Notes: generated by a model from the sequence alone, not told the origin. Shown: positions 1-9,519, counted from the first letter of the stretch. The stretch: 64,000 bases of DNA from an uncultured Kordiimonas sp. (GCA_947503625.1 CANNEK010000003.1:434001-498000); one strand, 5' to 3'. Made by a program: numbers and translations.

Positions 1-1
1 T

Positions 2-787
2 CCTGTCGCCCTTCAGTTGGGCCCTGTTGCCATTCGCTGGTATTCACTGGGTTACATTGCGGGGCTTGGATTTGTATGGTGGTATATTCGCCGTCTGGCC
101 GCACAGCCACGAGCTGCCATGACAGCCGCCCACATTGATGACTTTGTCACCTGGGCCATGCTTGCCATTATCATTGGCGGGCGTCTCGGTTACGTACTCT
201 TCTATAATTTTTCAGCTTATCTGGCAGACCCCGTTGCCATCTTCAGGCTTTGGGATGGGGGCATGTCATTCCATGGCGGGCTGATCGGCGTTATCCTCGC
301 GGTCATCTGGTATGTGAAGAAAAACAAGCTTGATCTCATGCGCGTAGCAGATGTGCTTGCACTGGTCAGCCCGGTTGGTATCGGGCTTGTGCGCATTACC
401 AACTTCATTAACGGCGAGCTTTGGGGTCGCGCAACAGACGTACCATGGGCCATGGTTTTCCCGAACGACCCGACCGGCCTGCCGCGCCACCCCAGCCAGC
501 TTTATGAAGCGCTTGGAGAAGGCCTGTTTTTGTTCGTGATTCTGATGTTTCTCTATCACAAGACACGCCTTGCAAAGGAAGCACCGGGTGTAATCGCAGG
601 CGTGTTTTTTGCTGGCTACGGTCTTGCCCGGTTCCTCGTTGAATTTGTGCGCCAGCCAGATGCCCACATCGGCATCATGGAGATCGGGCTGACACGCGGA
701 CAATTGCTTACCATCCCGATGTTCCTGTTTGCTGCGTGGCTTGCCAGTCGCGGCATCAAAACCAAACGGGCCAGCGCCAAAGCATGA
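2..787 (+). CDS. lgt: Prolipoprotein diacylglyceryl transferase, 5' partial
   Basis: Lgt transfers diacylglycerol from phosphatidylglycerol to the lipobox cysteine of prolipoproteins in the inner membrane, the first step of lipoprotein maturation. The reading frame is open to the left edge and reads PVALQLGPVAIRWYSLGY, which is the usual family N-terminus, so the true start lies just outside. Family signatures visible are GGRLGYVLFYNF, WDGGMSFHGGLIG (essential His), an ELWGRATDVPW segment with the conserved Arg, and HPSQLYEA. About seven membrane segments are present. The stop overlaps the next start by 4 bp (ATGA), suggesting translational coupling with midA. Several lipobox proteins in this window would be substrates. 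Confidence 0.95.
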   Translation, partial: PVALQLGPVAIRWYSLGYIAGLGFVWWYIRRLAAQPRAAMTAAHIDDFVTWAMLAIIIGGRLGYVLFYNFSAYLADPVAIFRLWDGGMSFHGGLIGVILAVIWYVKKNKLDLMRVADVLALVSPVGIGLVRITNFINGELWGRATDVPWAMVFPNDPTGLPRHPSQLYEALGEGLFLFVILMFLYHKTRLAKEAPGVIAGVFFAGYGLARFLVEFVRQPDAHIGIMEIGLTRGQLLTIPMFLFAAWLASRGIKTKRASAKA

Positions 788-1872
788 CAGACTTGAAATC
801 CATTCTGGTTAAACAGATTCAGGCCACCAGCCCCATCACACTTGCCGAGTACATGGCGCAGTGCCTGATGCATCCCACGCATGGCTACTATCAGAAAGAA
901 CGCGTATTCGGCGCGGGCGGTGATTTCACCACGGCCCCAGAGGTTAGCCAGATGTTCGGTGAAATGATGGGGCTTTGGCTTGCTGACCGCTGGATCAAAA
1001 TGGGCCGTCCCAATCAGGTGAACCTGATAGAACTGGGCCCCGGGCGCGGCACTCTTATGGCGGATATTTTACGTGCCACCAATCCGGTTGAGGATTTTCA
1101 GGACGCCCTTGCGGTTCATTTTGTCGAGACAAGCAAACAACTGCGGCAGCAACAAAAAGAACGCGTGCCCCATGCGCAGTGGCACGACACACTGGCAAGT
1201 GTGCCGGACGGCCCTGCCCTGATCATCGCCAATGAGTTTTTTGACGCATTGCCCATTCATCAGTTTGAAAAACAAAACGGCCAATGGTTTGAACGACTTG
1301 TTTCCGCCGGCACCGGAGACGGCGTTGCCAAACTCGGCCTCGCGTTAGGACCTGCGGGGGTACATCTGTCACTGGTGTCCGACGCAGTCAAAAACGGACC
1401 TGACGGCAGCATAGCCGAGGTGTGCCCGGCAGCACTTTCGGTCATCGGAGACACCGCGCACAGACTGTCCGCACATGGTGGCGCGGCCCTGATCATTGAT
1501 TATGGCTACCGGAAGTCGGCTGCTGGCGACACGTTTCAGGCAGTGAAAAGCCATCAATATGTTGATGCCTTTGAAGAGCCCGGCAGAGCAGACCTGACAG
1601 CCCATGTTGATTTCGACCTGCTAAACAGAGCAGCGCGGGAAAAAGGCCTGAAGGCTTTTGGTCCAACGACACAAGGGCTGTTCCTTATGGCGATTGGCCT
1701 CGGTGCTCGGGCCCAGGTGCTGGCTCAGGCATCAGTCGGTGGTGACGAGGAAGCCCACCAGGCCAAGGTCCTGAATGACCTGAAGCGGCTGACCGCGACT
1801 GACCAGATGGGAACGCTTTTCAAGGTACTGGCCTTGCAACCCCACGATCTGGCCCCACCACCCGGTTTCTAA
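784..1872 (+). CDS. MidA/NDUFAF7-family SAM-dependent methyltransferase
   Basis: The 362-residue protein belongs to the DUF185/COG1565 family, whose mitochondrial member NDUFAF7 methylates an arginine of a complex I subunit; the bacterial substrate is less certain. The SAM-binding loop ELGPGRGTLMADILR lies near residue 85, followed by ANEFFDALPIHQF and IIDYGYRKS, all typical. The open frame extends 48 bases upstream, but the ATG at 784 overlaps the lgt stop and gives the standard family N-terminus (MTDLKSILVKQI). In many alphaproteobacteria this gene sits between lgt and pgeF; here pgeF lies about 2.9 kb further on. Confidence 0.9.
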   Translation: MTDLKSILVKQIQATSPITLAEYMAQCLMHPTHGYYQKERVFGAGGDFTTAPEVSQMFGEMMGLWLADRWIKMGRPNQVNLIELGPGRGTLMADILRATNPVEDFQDALAVHFVETSKQLRQQQKERVPHAQWHDTLASVPDGPALIIANEFFDALPIHQFEKQNGQWFERLVSAGTGDGVAKLGLALGPAGVHLSLVSDAVKNGPDGSIAEVCPAALSVIGDTAHRLSAHGGAALIIDYGYRKSAAGDTFQAVKSHQYVDAFEEPGRADLTAHVDFDLLNRAAREKGLKAFGPTTQGLFLMAIGLGARAQVLAQASVGGDEEAHQAKVLNDLKRLTATDQMGTLFKVLALQPHDLAPPPGF

Positions 1873-1880
1873 GCAGCCCT

Positions 1881-1906
1881 CAAGCCAAGCCTTCCTGTCT
1901 TGGTTG
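1881..1906. terminator. Weak hairpin between convergent genes
   Basis: An imperfect inverted repeat (CCAAG with CTTGG, extended by CAA/TTG across a one-base bulge) lies just after the midA stop and just before the end of the convergent oxidoreductase gene. It has no clear U-tract. It could serve as a terminator, but this is only a weak prediction. Confidence 0.25.
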
Positions 1907-1923
1907 AATGAATTTCCCAGCCC

Positions 1924-3141
1924 TTAGTAGCGTTTCACAAATTCGAAGTCACGGTCTGGCCGGTAAGGTCCCAGAGCCGGCTCCAACGCAGCCCCCAACA
2001 GCTCTCGCGCCGCCAGGTCGCCAGCAATCGGCGCAAGCGAAACGCCGCTGTGCATAATGGCGATATATACATCCGGCCGCGACACCGGCGCGCCCAAAAC
2101 CGGGTGACCATCAAGAGGTAGCGGGCGCCATCCAATGAAAACGTCCTCCACCTCAGCTTCCTTGATCGCGGGAACATACTGTTCTGCGATGGCGAGAATG
2201 CGGGCTCCGTGTTCGATGGCTACATCGCGGACCGGAAAGTCATTGGGACGCCCCTGAAGACGCATGGCATGCGCCTCGTTGTCAGGAGCACCGTCCTGCT
2301 CGCCCAACACAATACGGCCATCGCTTCTTTGGTGCAGATGAACACCGGGCGCCGCAACAATCCGATTGATGAGGCGAGGCATCGGCTTTGTGATCGTTAT
2401 AAAACCCGGGCGACTGCGCTGAGGGATATCCACGCCTGCGAACATTTGCGTGGCTTCAGGGTTTGCTCCTGTTGCCAGAACCAGCTTGTCTGCCTCAAAA
2501 CGCCCGCAACTGGTTTCGACCGCCACAAGTTTGCCGCGCAGATTATCGGTTGCAAGCAGTTCGCATGGAAAAACGACCCTGGCCCCATGCCGTCTGGCAG
2601 CCGCCAGCATCAGGTTTGTTGCAGAAACAGGGTCAACGGCGCCGTCATTGCCGGAAAAGGCTGCTGTATGTACACCTGAAAAATCAACTTTGGGCTCCAG
2701 AATCGCAAGTTCTTCAGCAGGGACCATGCGCGCTGGCTCGCCCCATTCAACCTGCTCGGCTATCTGAGACGCGAGCGTGTCTTGCCGCTGTGACGTATCA
2801 AACCACTCAAGGGAGCCACCCCAACGCACCTGCAACCCCAACTCGGCCTGCAGGTAATGCCAGCCCGAAACACTTTCCTGGGTTAGCGCGTGGTAATGAC
2901 GGGGTTGTTTTGCGTAAGTGGCGTTGATCCAGGCAAAAGTGCCCCGGCTGGCGTGGCTGGCAGGCCCTTTTCCATCAATGATGGTAACGGGCGCCCCTGC
3001 TTTTGCCAGATGATAAGCGATGGAAGCCCCGACAATACCAGCGCCCGCAACAACAACCCGCGGCATGCCTGCATGGACGACCCTGGTCGCGCCGGCGAGC
3101 GACGCCGCAGCCATAAACTGAAGTAACGTCCTTCGGTCCAT
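1924..3141 (-). CDS. Exported FAD-dependent oxidoreductase, DAO/DadA-like
   Basis: This 405-residue flavoprotein belongs to the D-amino-acid oxidase/dehydrogenase fold, which oxidises amino acids or other amines. A possible Tat signal (MDRRTLLQFMAAASLAGATR, twin Arg at 3-4) precedes the FAD-binding GAGIVGASIAYHLAKAG near residue 33. The C-terminal WRPLPLDGHPVLG and SGVSLAPIAGDLAARELLG segments are typical of the DadA/thiO-like group. Substrate cannot be read from sequence; D-amino acids, glycine or sarcosine are possible. It is convergent with midA and lies inside the otherwise conserved midA-pgeF interval, so it probably arrived as part of an inserted block. Confidence 0.8.
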   Translation of the reverse strand: MDRRTLLQFMAAASLAGATRVVHAGMPRVVVAGAGIVGASIAYHLAKAGAPVTIIDGKGPASHASRGTFAWINATYAKQPRHYHALTQESVSGWHYLQAELGLQVRWGGSLEWFDTSQRQDTLASQIAEQVEWGEPARMVPAEELAILEPKVDFSGVHTAAFSGNDGAVDPVSATNLMLAAARRHGARVVFPCELLATDNLRGKLVAVETSCGRFEADKLVLATGANPEATQMFAGVDIPQRSRPGFITITKPMPRLINRIVAAPGVHLHQRSDGRIVLGEQDGAPDNEAHAMRLQGRPNDFPVRDVAIEHGARILAIAEQYVPAIKEAEVEDVFIGWRPLPLDGHPVLGAPVSRPDVYIAIMHSGVSLAPIAGDLAARELLGAALEPALGPYRPDRDFEFVKRY

Positions 3142-3189
3142 TTGCTAACCTCCCTGCATTCCCACAGAAAAGCTAGAACCACACAGAGG

Positions 3190-3239
3190 AAGTGTCAATC
3201 AACAGGGGAAGTGTCAATCAACAGGGGAGGTGTCAATCA
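3190..3239. repeat. 19-bp tandem repeat, about 2.6 copies
   Basis: Two perfect 19-bp units (3190-3208, 3209-3227; AAGTGTCAATCAACAGGGG) are followed by a 12-base partial third copy with one mismatch. The partial copy contains the stop codon of the PAS gene on the minus strand, so the array begins at that gene's 3' end and runs towards the start of the oxidoreductase gene. It may vary in copy number through slippage. No function is evident. Confidence 0.85.
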
Positions 3240-3838
3240 GATGGATATAGTCGCTCGAGGGTCGCTGAGGCCATCGGCTTGCAGTCATCCTGCTCGGGCA
3301 GGCCTTCCGGCAAGCCAAATCCGATGTCGATGTAGCGCGTCTGAAAACAATCTGCAGAAATCAACAGCTCCTCTCGCGGATCATCAACCCGGTAAACTGC
3401 TGAAGCACGGGAGATCGCCATCAGGATAATGCTACCATCAGTTTGCTGAACCGGCAGCAAAATACATCGCCCGATACGGTTGGTACCATCAAGAAAACCC
3501 GTCGAAAACTGCATAATGCCCGCGCACGGTGTCGAGGTTAGCGTTTGCCACCACCGAAGGCCTGCCTCTCTTGTTTCAGGTGCGACGAAATCAAACCAAT
3601 TGATATCCGGACCATGAAACTTGATCCGCTCGGTAATAAGGCTGCCCATTAACCGGCATTTCAGGTTTGTCGGGCTTACGAGTTGGTACATAAGCAGCTC
3701 TGAAGCAAAAGAAGCGAAGTCCTGCAGGCGAACATCCCTCCTGTTGGGGAGCTCTTCGCCTTCGCGGAGTGCTTTCCAAGCCTGAAAGAACTGATCAAAG
3801 AACTGATCATCCAAAAGACTGTTGAAGTCTGAATTCAT
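3233..3838 (-). CDS. PAS_5-like sensory protein (paralog 1)
   Basis: A single-domain protein of about 201 residues resembling the alphaproteobacterial PAS_5 family: a helical FFDQFFQAWKALREGEELP start, then PNRRDVRLQDFASF, a PAS-like beta core, and a C-terminal RYIDIGFGLPEG motif. The ligand and partner are unknown, and there is no output domain. The open frame reaches 3922, but the ATG at 3838 gives an N-terminus that aligns with the neighbouring paralog; neither start has a convincing ribosome binding site. It lies downstream of, and in the same direction as, a second copy at 4031-4633, suggesting tandem duplication. The stop codon lies within the 19-bp repeat. Confidence 0.7.
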   Translation of the reverse strand: MNSDFNSLLDDQFFDQFFQAWKALREGEELPNRRDVRLQDFASFASELLMYQLVSPTNLKCRLMGSLITERIKFHGPDINWFDFVAPETREAGLRWWQTLTSTPCAGIMQFSTGFLDGTNRIGRCILLPVQQTDGSIILMAISRASAVYRVDDPREELLISADCFQTRYIDIGFGLPEGLPEQDDCKPMASATLERLYPSD

Positions 3839-4030
3839 ACCCAATGTGGCGAAAACCGCCCACCCAATTCCGTCTTTACTGCCTGCCAGCAGCTCAACTT
3901 CAGCCAATCCGCTGTTAGCCATATAGGCATAGGGTTGCTAAATCGTTAAAGCTACCCAGCATGTTACGAACGACTGCACCAAGTCCTTCGCATGTTTTTT
4001 CAGATATTGGAATTCATTCCTGCAAGTCAT

Positions 4031-4633
4031 TCAGGCTGTTCTTGGCTCATCATTGACCGGCTCAAGGTTTTTGGGTTTCGCGATCACAGGATTGTCACCA
4101 TCCGGCACGCCAAAACCGATATCAAAATAGTGACCCAAGGCATAATCCTGCCCGAACACGATTGTCTCACGTCGTTCTTCCACCCTTAGAATTCCCATCA
4201 TGTGATTAAGCGCAAGCAACAATGGCTCCCCGCGCTGCGACAAAATTGGCAGGGCAATGGCCATGCCCGCACGGGTGGTACCGTCAGTAAAGGCAGTCGA
4301 GAACTCCATAATACCACCACAGGGCTTGTCCATAATGGCATTCCACCAAATCTCACATGGCTCATGAATATCGGGGACAAAAAGATCGAAAAGGTTGATT
4401 TCCACACCAACATTGCGAACTCGTTCGGAAACACCACTACCAGTCAACCTGTAGCGCAAGTCTCTTGGACCACGTCGTTCGCAGATAATCAGGTTCTCAA
4501 GGTGGTCAACGAAATCGCGCAGATGGATATTCTGGCGTGCGGGCAAGCTGTCGCCTTTCCGTACCGACCGCCAGGTCGAAAGGAAAGACCTGAAGGGTTC
4601 TTTGTTAAGCGCTTCGTCAACAAATGGAGTCAT
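4031..4633 (-). CDS. PAS_5-like sensory protein (paralog 2)
   Basis: This 200-residue protein aligns with the adjacent paralog along its length: FRSFLSTWRSVRKGDSLP, PARQNIHLRDFVDH, GIMEFSTAFTDGTTRAG and the C-terminal HYFDIGFGVPDG. The start at 4633 has a good ribosome binding site (AGAAGGGG). PAS domains sense small ligands, redox state or light, but no haem or flavin ligand can be recognised and there is no fused kinase, cyclase or DNA-binding domain. It is divergent from pgeF and 192 bp upstream of paralog 1, so the two may be co-transcribed. Confidence 0.75.
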   Translation of the reverse strand: MTPFVDEALNKEPFRSFLSTWRSVRKGDSLPARQNIHLRDFVDHLENLIICERRGPRDLRYRLTGSGVSERVRNVGVEINLFDLFVPDIHEPCEIWWNAIMDKPCGGIMEFSTAFTDGTTRAGMAIALPILSQRGEPLLLALNHMMGILRVEERRETIVFGQDYALGHYFDIGFGVPDGDNPVIAKPKNLEPVNDEPRTA

Positions 4634-4765
4634 ACAGCCCCTTCTGATTGCATGAATACTACCCTATAACGTCACGGGCGCTGACGCAAATGGGACGATT
4701 ATGTTAAACTCAATAAGCAATAGATTTATATTTCCATTACGAGCAAGCCTTGGCAAACTGTCTTC

Positions 4766-5530
4766 ATGAATAGTCACCTCAAATTTCCCGAAGCCCTAAA
4801 GGTCCCGCACGGCTTCATGTCCAGAAACGACGGTGTCTCACTGGGGGTATATGAAGGATTAAACTGTGGACCCGGATCTGATGATGATCCTGATCTGGTG
4901 CGGGAGAACAGACGTATCGCCGCAAGCATTGTCTCGGGCAGACGTGATACGCCGCTGGTCAGCTGTTATCAGGTTCACGGCGCAACGGCGGTTCAGGTAA
5001 CAGCCGACTGGGCCGACGAGCGCCCAAAAGCGGATGCGATGGTGACAAAGCGGCCGGGTATCATCCTTGGGATCCTGACCGCGGACTGTACGCCGGTTTT
5101 GTTTGCAGACACGGATGCAGGCGTTGTTGGCGCAGCTCACGCTGGCTGGCAAGGTGCGCTCAAAGGCATCATCGAAAGCACAGTCGCCCTGATGGAGCAA
5201 CTCGGCGCACACCGCAAGTCCATCAGCACCGTTGTCGGGCCTACAATAGCGCAGCAAAGCTATGAGGTGGATAACGACTTTGAAGCTCGTTTTTTGAAAC
5301 AGAGCGCTGCTTATTCCCGATTTTTCGATACCGGAAAAGACGCCAGCCATCAGCAATTCAACTTGCCGGCGTTTGTGGTGCACAAGCTTTCGGAGGCGGG
5401 TATAGAGCACATTGTAGACAGCGGTATCGATACCTATAGCGATGAACAGTATTTTTCCTATCGGCGTACGACCCACCGGAATGAGCCGGACTATGGCCGA
5501 CAAGTCTCTGCCATTATGCTCGCGCGCTAA
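4766..5530 (+). CDS. pgeF: Peptidoglycan editing factor PgeF, YfiH/DUF152 family
   Basis: The 254-residue protein is of the YfiH (polyphenol oxidase/laccase-domain) family. In E. coli it edits peptidoglycan precursors by removing wrongly added L-Ser; other members are described as purine nucleoside phosphorylases. The metal-site motifs are present: CYQVHGATAVQV (His), LTADCTPVLFAD (Cys) and GAAHAGWQG (His), plus the C-terminal YFSYRRTTHRNEPDYGRQ. Length is normal. In related genomes it usually follows the midA-type methyltransferase; here it is separated by 2.9 kb of genes on the other strand and so needs its own promoter in the 132-bp divergent gap. Confidence 0.9.
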   Translation: MNSHLKFPEALKVPHGFMSRNDGVSLGVYEGLNCGPGSDDDPDLVRENRRIAASIVSGRRDTPLVSCYQVHGATAVQVTADWADERPKADAMVTKRPGIILGILTADCTPVLFADTDAGVVGAAHAGWQGALKGIIESTVALMEQLGAHRKSISTVVGPTIAQQSYEVDNDFEARFLKQSAAYSRFFDTGKDASHQQFNLPAFVVHKLSEAGIEHIVDSGIDTYSDEQYFSYRRTTHRNEPDYGRQVSAIMLAR

Positions 5531-5805
5531 TCCCGGCTACCGTTGATGCATAGGGCCTTGGCATTGTACCAAAACAGTCCGTTACTCGAATGCCGACAAT
5601 TCAGGTCTCCCAACCGATTCGCAGCCGACTGATAAAAATACCGATAATTTTCGCCCAATATACCGTTTCAGACAGCCTGAAAGAGGTTCACAAAGCAAAA
5701 TTTTGCGGAAAGATGACAAGAACATGACTGCTTGCTTTACAGTACAGGACCGCGCTGCTAAAGCTCCGCGTATCAGGGTCAATCTTCATCACCGCGGAGG
5801 CCAAA

Positions 5806-6744
5806 ATGGGCATGAAGATTCTTACGGGGAACGCCAATTCGGAACTGGCAGAGGCCATTGGTGCCTACCTCAATATTCCGCTTGCGAAAGCAGCGGTTAA
5901 GCGTTTTTCCGATCAAGAAGTCTTCGTGGAAATCCACGAAAATGTGCGCGGTGAGGATGTATTCCTCGTGCAACCGACCAATTTTCCCGCCAACGACCAC
6001 ATGATGGAACTGTTGGTGTGCATCGATGCGCTAAGGCGTGCATCTGCTCGCCGTATTACCGCTGTGATCCCTTATTTTGGCTATGCCCGCCAGGACCGGA
6101 AACCCGGCCCCCGGACGCCAATTTCGGCAAAACTGGTCGCCAATCTGATCACAACAGCTGGTGCAGACAGGGTGCTGACCATGGATTTGCACGCGGGGCA
6201 AATTCAGGGTTTCTTTGATATACCTACAGACAATCTGTACGCGATGCCCGTGCTTGTGCGGGATATGAAAGAAAAATACGCCGACAAGGAGGTGACCATC
6301 GTATCGCCGGATGTTGGCGGCGTGGTACGCGCGCGCGCGTATGCTAAGCGCATGGATGCCCCAATTGCCATCATTGACAAGCGTCGTGAACGCGCGGGGG
6401 TGTCGGAAGTGATGCACCTTGTTGGTGAAGTCGCGGGCACCCATTGTGTTCTGGTGGACGACATCGTTGATAGCGCAGGAACGCTGGTAAATGCTGCCCA
6501 GGCACTGATGGATGCAGGCGCGAAATCAGTGTCAGCTTATGTGGCGCACGGTGTTCTCTCCGGCCCCGCATATGATCGCATCAATAATGGGGTCATGGAC
6601 GAACTGGTCATCACGGACAGTATCAAGCCGACGCAGGATGCCAAAGACAGTCCAAAAATCCGGCCTGTTACCGTGGCGCCTTTGCTTGCCGAAGCGATGA
6701 ACCGGATCGCCCATGAAACGAGCGTTTCCAGCCTGTTTGACTAG
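5806..6744 (+). CDS. prs: Ribose-phosphate pyrophosphokinase
   Basis: Prs makes PRPP from ribose 5-phosphate and ATP for nucleotide, histidine and tryptophan synthesis. The 312-residue length is normal. Visible motifs are the [20 protein letters not shown] segment, [17 protein letters not shown], the [18 protein letters not shown] metal/ribose region and the PRPP loop [13 protein letters not shown]. The ATG at 5806 follows GGAGG at 5793-5797; a second ATG two codons later is possible. In many alphaproteobacteria rplY and pth follow directly; here about 6 kb intervenes. Confidence 0.97.
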   Translation: MGMKILTGNANSELAEAIGAYLNIPLAKAAVKRFSDQEVFVEIHENVRGEDVFLVQPTNFPANDHMMELLVCIDALRRASARRITAVIPYFGYARQDRKPGPRTPISAKLVANLITTAGADRVLTMDLHAGQIQGFFDIPTDNLYAMPVLVRDMKEKYADKEVTIVSPDVGGVVRARAYAKRMDAPIAIIDKRRERAGVSEVMHLVGEVAGTHCVLVDDIVDSAGTLVNAAQALMDAGAKSVSAYVAHGVLSGPAYDRINNGVMDELVITDSIKPTQDAKDSPKIRPVTVAPLLAEAMNRIAHETSVSSLFD

Positions 6745-6761
6745 TTGTTCTCGAAGGAGTT

Positions 6762-6791
6762 TTCGTCCGCAACCGTTGGTATGCGGACGAA
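6762..6791. terminator. Perfect 10-bp hairpin between prs and cytochrome b561
   Basis: TTCGTCCGCA (6762-6771) pairs perfectly with TGCGGACGAA (6782-6791) around a 10-base loop, in the 56-bp gap between two convergent genes. The position suits a bidirectional terminator, but neither strand has a good U-tract. Confidence 0.5.
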
Positions 6792-6800
6792 GAAGTCTGC

Positions 6801-7334
6801 TCAGGTCATTCTCGCGATAATGCCTGTTTTTTTTATGAACTGATGGTACAGAGCACCACAGAGATGCAGCAGCGTCAGTCCGGCCAGCGTGTACCAGCTG
6901 ATGACATGCAGGTCTTCCCATAAATGATGCAGGTCCATGTCGCGTTCATAGAGTGTCGGGATGCTGAACATGCCAAAGAATGGCAAATCCCACCCTACAG
7001 TCATCAGCGACATACTGCCCGAGACCACCTGAAACGCAATCACGGCATAAAGACCCCAATGTGTTAACCTGGCAATCCACTGCTGAACCGGCGGACTTTC
7101 CATCGGTTCAGGGCCATTGTTCATCAATTTCCAGACCAACCGAACAGCAAGCAGCATGATAACCAGCAGCCCCGATGATGCGTGCAGACGAATGATTGCT
7201 GATTTTTCATCGCCGCGTGGCATGTCACTCATGTAAAGGCCAACAGCCACAAGAGAGACCAGCATCACCGCCATACCCCAATGCAGGACTTTGGCAAGCC
7301 ATCCATAACTATCGGCCGTGTTTTTCAAAGCCAT
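6801..7334 (-). CDS. Cytochrome b561-family diheme membrane protein
   Basis: A 177-residue four-helix membrane cytochrome. The histidines expected to bind two b-hemes are in VLHWGMAV, IIRLHASSG, LTHWGLY and HVISWYTLAGLTLLHLCGALYH. Bacterial members move electrons between the quinone pool and periplasmic acceptors, or act as superoxide:quinone oxidoreductases. The start at 7334 is preferred over 7358 because GAGGAGC lies just upstream. It lies 42 bp beyond the end of the TonB receptor gene on the same strand, so the two may be co-transcribed and iron-regulated. Confidence 0.85.
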   Translation of the reverse strand: MALKNTADSYGWLAKVLHWGMAVMLVSLVAVGLYMSDMPRGDEKSAIIRLHASSGLLVIMLLAVRLVWKLMNNGPEPMESPPVQQWIARLTHWGLYAVIAFQVVSGSMSLMTVGWDLPFFGMFSIPTLYERDMDLHHLWEDLHVISWYTLAGLTLLHLCGALYHQFIKKTGIIARMT

Positions 7335-7376
7335 TTCATGCTCCTCAAAAAAAGTCACGCGTTGGTCAGTCGGGTC

Positions 7377-9497
7377 CTAGAAGCTTGATGTCCAGGAAAT
7401 CGTTGCGCGAAAGTTCCGGTTTGGCCCCGGTACGCCTCCGAAAGTACGTTCGGCGTTTGCATTGAAGACGTTATTGACCCCCGCATCGACACGCAAGCCT
7501 TTCAGGCCATCGTCAGAGGGCTGCCACACAACGTACGTATCCACGATTTCATAGGCCGCACGCTCATTCGCAACGTCATTCACCTTGGTAAGCGCACCGG
7601 CGATTTCCATGCGTGAGCCAATGCGGAAGTCTTTTTCCGGGAACTTGACTTCGCCAACAAGCTGCAGGCGATCCGGTGTCAGGATACCGACAAAATCACC
7701 TGTATCTTTATCCGTACCATCAATCGTGGAATAGGCGGCAGACAGGAACAGGCGATCACTGCTATATTGGCCTTCAACTTCAAAGCCCGAGATTTCTGCA
7801 CGTGCTGTGTTCACGTTGCGGCTGGTGCCCGAAGTACAGACGCCCGGGAAACCGGGGACAAAACAGGCTGGGGAAAATTCCACATTTACCTCAAGGTCAA
7901 TCAGGTTGGTGACGTCATTTTCGAAATAGCTACCTTTTACCACCAGCACATCGCCGTCCGCGACAAGGTTTTCAAAAGTCAGGCCAGCACCAAACTCATA
8001 AGCACTTGCTTCCTCTGGCTGTAGATCAAGATTGGGCACGAAGAAATTTGGCGCCAGCACACCCGGGCCAAGCGGGATGGTGAAATGCAGGTTGTCTGCA
8101 AAAATCTCGTTAAAGGAAGGTGCCCGGAATGCCTCTGAATAGTTTCCGAAGAATAGCAGCCAATCAATCGGCGCATAGGAGACGCCAATCTTGGGTGAGG
8201 TGGCACCGTCGCTCGTGTCCAGGTCCGGGTTCTGGTCTGATGTGTTTTCAAAGTGATCATATCGAACCGCCGGAATGACCCGAAACTCGCCAAAGGAGGT
8301 TCCAATCGCGATATCCGCCTGAATGAAGGCACCAAACGTTTCTGCCGTTGCGTTCGGGACACCGCCACGAGTGCCGTCAACCGTTGTATTGTCTGTGCCC
8401 GTTTGTACATCGCGGTAATACTCACCGCCATAAGTGAACAGCACAGAACTATTCTCGGCCAGCGTAAACTTTGACCGGTTGTCCAGAACCAGTCCATGAG
8501 TTTTCACCCGGCGTGAAATTTCGCGGGTGGTATCCAGTTCAGCCTCGTCAACACGGGACGTATTGATGTAACCAATGATGCCAAGATCAACCAGATCACT
8601 TGCAGGATTATAGGTAATTCGGCTGCGCCAGCTATCGGCCTTGATGTCCTTGCGCACGAGGTCACCCGTTGAAATGCCCTGCCCGTTATTGGGCTCCAGC
8701 GCATCATTGCTAAAACGCAGCCAGGAAGTTTCCAGCTTCAGGTCATCAGTCACCTGCGTGCTGAATTTCAGCAAGCCCGACGCAATCTCGTCATCGCCTT
8801 GCAAATCATCGCCCCGCGCCAGATTAATATCGCCCGAGTTCCGGAATGTCACACTGGCAACACCACTGGTTTTACCGCTTGCAGACTGGCCAAATACGGT
8901 TCCACCGTACATCCATTCGTCGCTGAGACCCTGAAACCCGCCCTTAACACGGTATCCAAACTGCGCATCGTCTTGCAGAAGGTCACTTGCGTTCACGGTT
9001 TCAAAGGCGATAACACCACCTAGTGCGCTGGAACCATAAAGTGCAGACCCGGGCCCGCGAACAACCTCGGCAGACCGAAGTAAATCGGGTTCGATAAAGA
9101 AACGGCCGTCATGGCCGGACAGGAAGTTTTGACGAACTCCGTCAAACAACACCAGCACACCTTCACCGGAGATTCCACGCAAAGCCGGGGTTTCGCCCGT
9201 TCGTCGCGGGCCGCCATCAAACTGCACACCGGGTGTGGACGCGAAAATCTCTGCAATACTAGCCGTTATCCGGCTTTCGATCTCGTCGCGGGACACGATG
9301 CTGATCGTGCCAGGGTAGCTGAAGGCATCTGACGGACCTCGCGTTGCGGTAACACTGATTTCCTCGATTTCCGTCGCTGCAAAATCCACATCAACATCCG
9401 CAGCAAGAGCACCCTGAGTGCTGGTTGCCAATGACAAAATGATAGTGGCAACAGACGTGCCAGACTTAAGCGGGTGCACAGGTCGCTTAAATTTCAT
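7377..9497 (-). CDS. TonB-dependent receptor, heme/hemoglobin-receptor type
   Basis: A 706-residue outer-membrane receptor. A signal peptide (to about ALAA, residue 33) is followed by a TonB-box-like EEISVTATRG, a plug domain with STPGVQFDGG, RGISGEGVLVLFDGVRQN and VVRGPGSALYGSSALGGV, and a 22-strand barrel ending in the C-terminal Phe (TISWTSSF) needed for outer-membrane insertion. The plug pattern resembles the hemoglobin/transferrin receptor group, so heme or another iron source is the likely cargo. Its upstream region has two Fur-like sites shared with the divergent DUF6607 gene, supporting iron control. The exact substrate is inferred. Confidence 0.88.
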   Translation of the reverse strand: MKFKRPVHPLKSGTSVATIILSLATSTQGALAADVDVDFAATEIEEISVTATRGPSDAFSYPGTISIVSRDEIESRITASIAEIFASTPGVQFDGGPRRTGETPALRGISGEGVLVLFDGVRQNFLSGHDGRFFIEPDLLRSAEVVRGPGSALYGSSALGGVIAFETVNASDLLQDDAQFGYRVKGGFQGLSDEWMYGGTVFGQSASGKTSGVASVTFRNSGDINLARGDDLQGDDEIASGLLKFSTQVTDDLKLETSWLRFSNDALEPNNGQGISTGDLVRKDIKADSWRSRITYNPASDLVDLGIIGYINTSRVDEAELDTTREISRRVKTHGLVLDNRSKFTLAENSSVLFTYGGEYYRDVQTGTDNTTVDGTRGGVPNATAETFGAFIQADIAIGTSFGEFRVIPAVRYDHFENTSDQNPDLDTSDGATSPKIGVSYAPIDWLLFFGNYSEAFRAPSFNEIFADNLHFTIPLGPGVLAPNFFVPNLDLQPEEASAYEFGAGLTFENLVADGDVLVVKGSYFENDVTNLIDLEVNVEFSPACFVPGFPGVCTSGTSRNVNTARAEISGFEVEGQYSSDRLFLSAAYSTIDGTDKDTGDFVGILTPDRLQLVGEVKFPEKDFRIGSRMEIAGALTKVNDVANERAAYEIVDTYVVWQPSDDGLKGLRVDAGVNNVFNANAERTFGGVPGPNRNFRATISWTSSF

Positions 9498-9519
9498 GAT
9501 AGTTTTCCCTAAATAATAT

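Noticed and set aside
2209-2927. Long plus-strand open frames inside the oxidoreductase gene
   Set aside because: They are antisense shadows of a well-supported flavoprotein and match no known protein pattern.
5531-5805. Possible small RNA or tRNA between pgeF and prs
   Set aside because: No cloverleaf, CCA end or strong stem was found.
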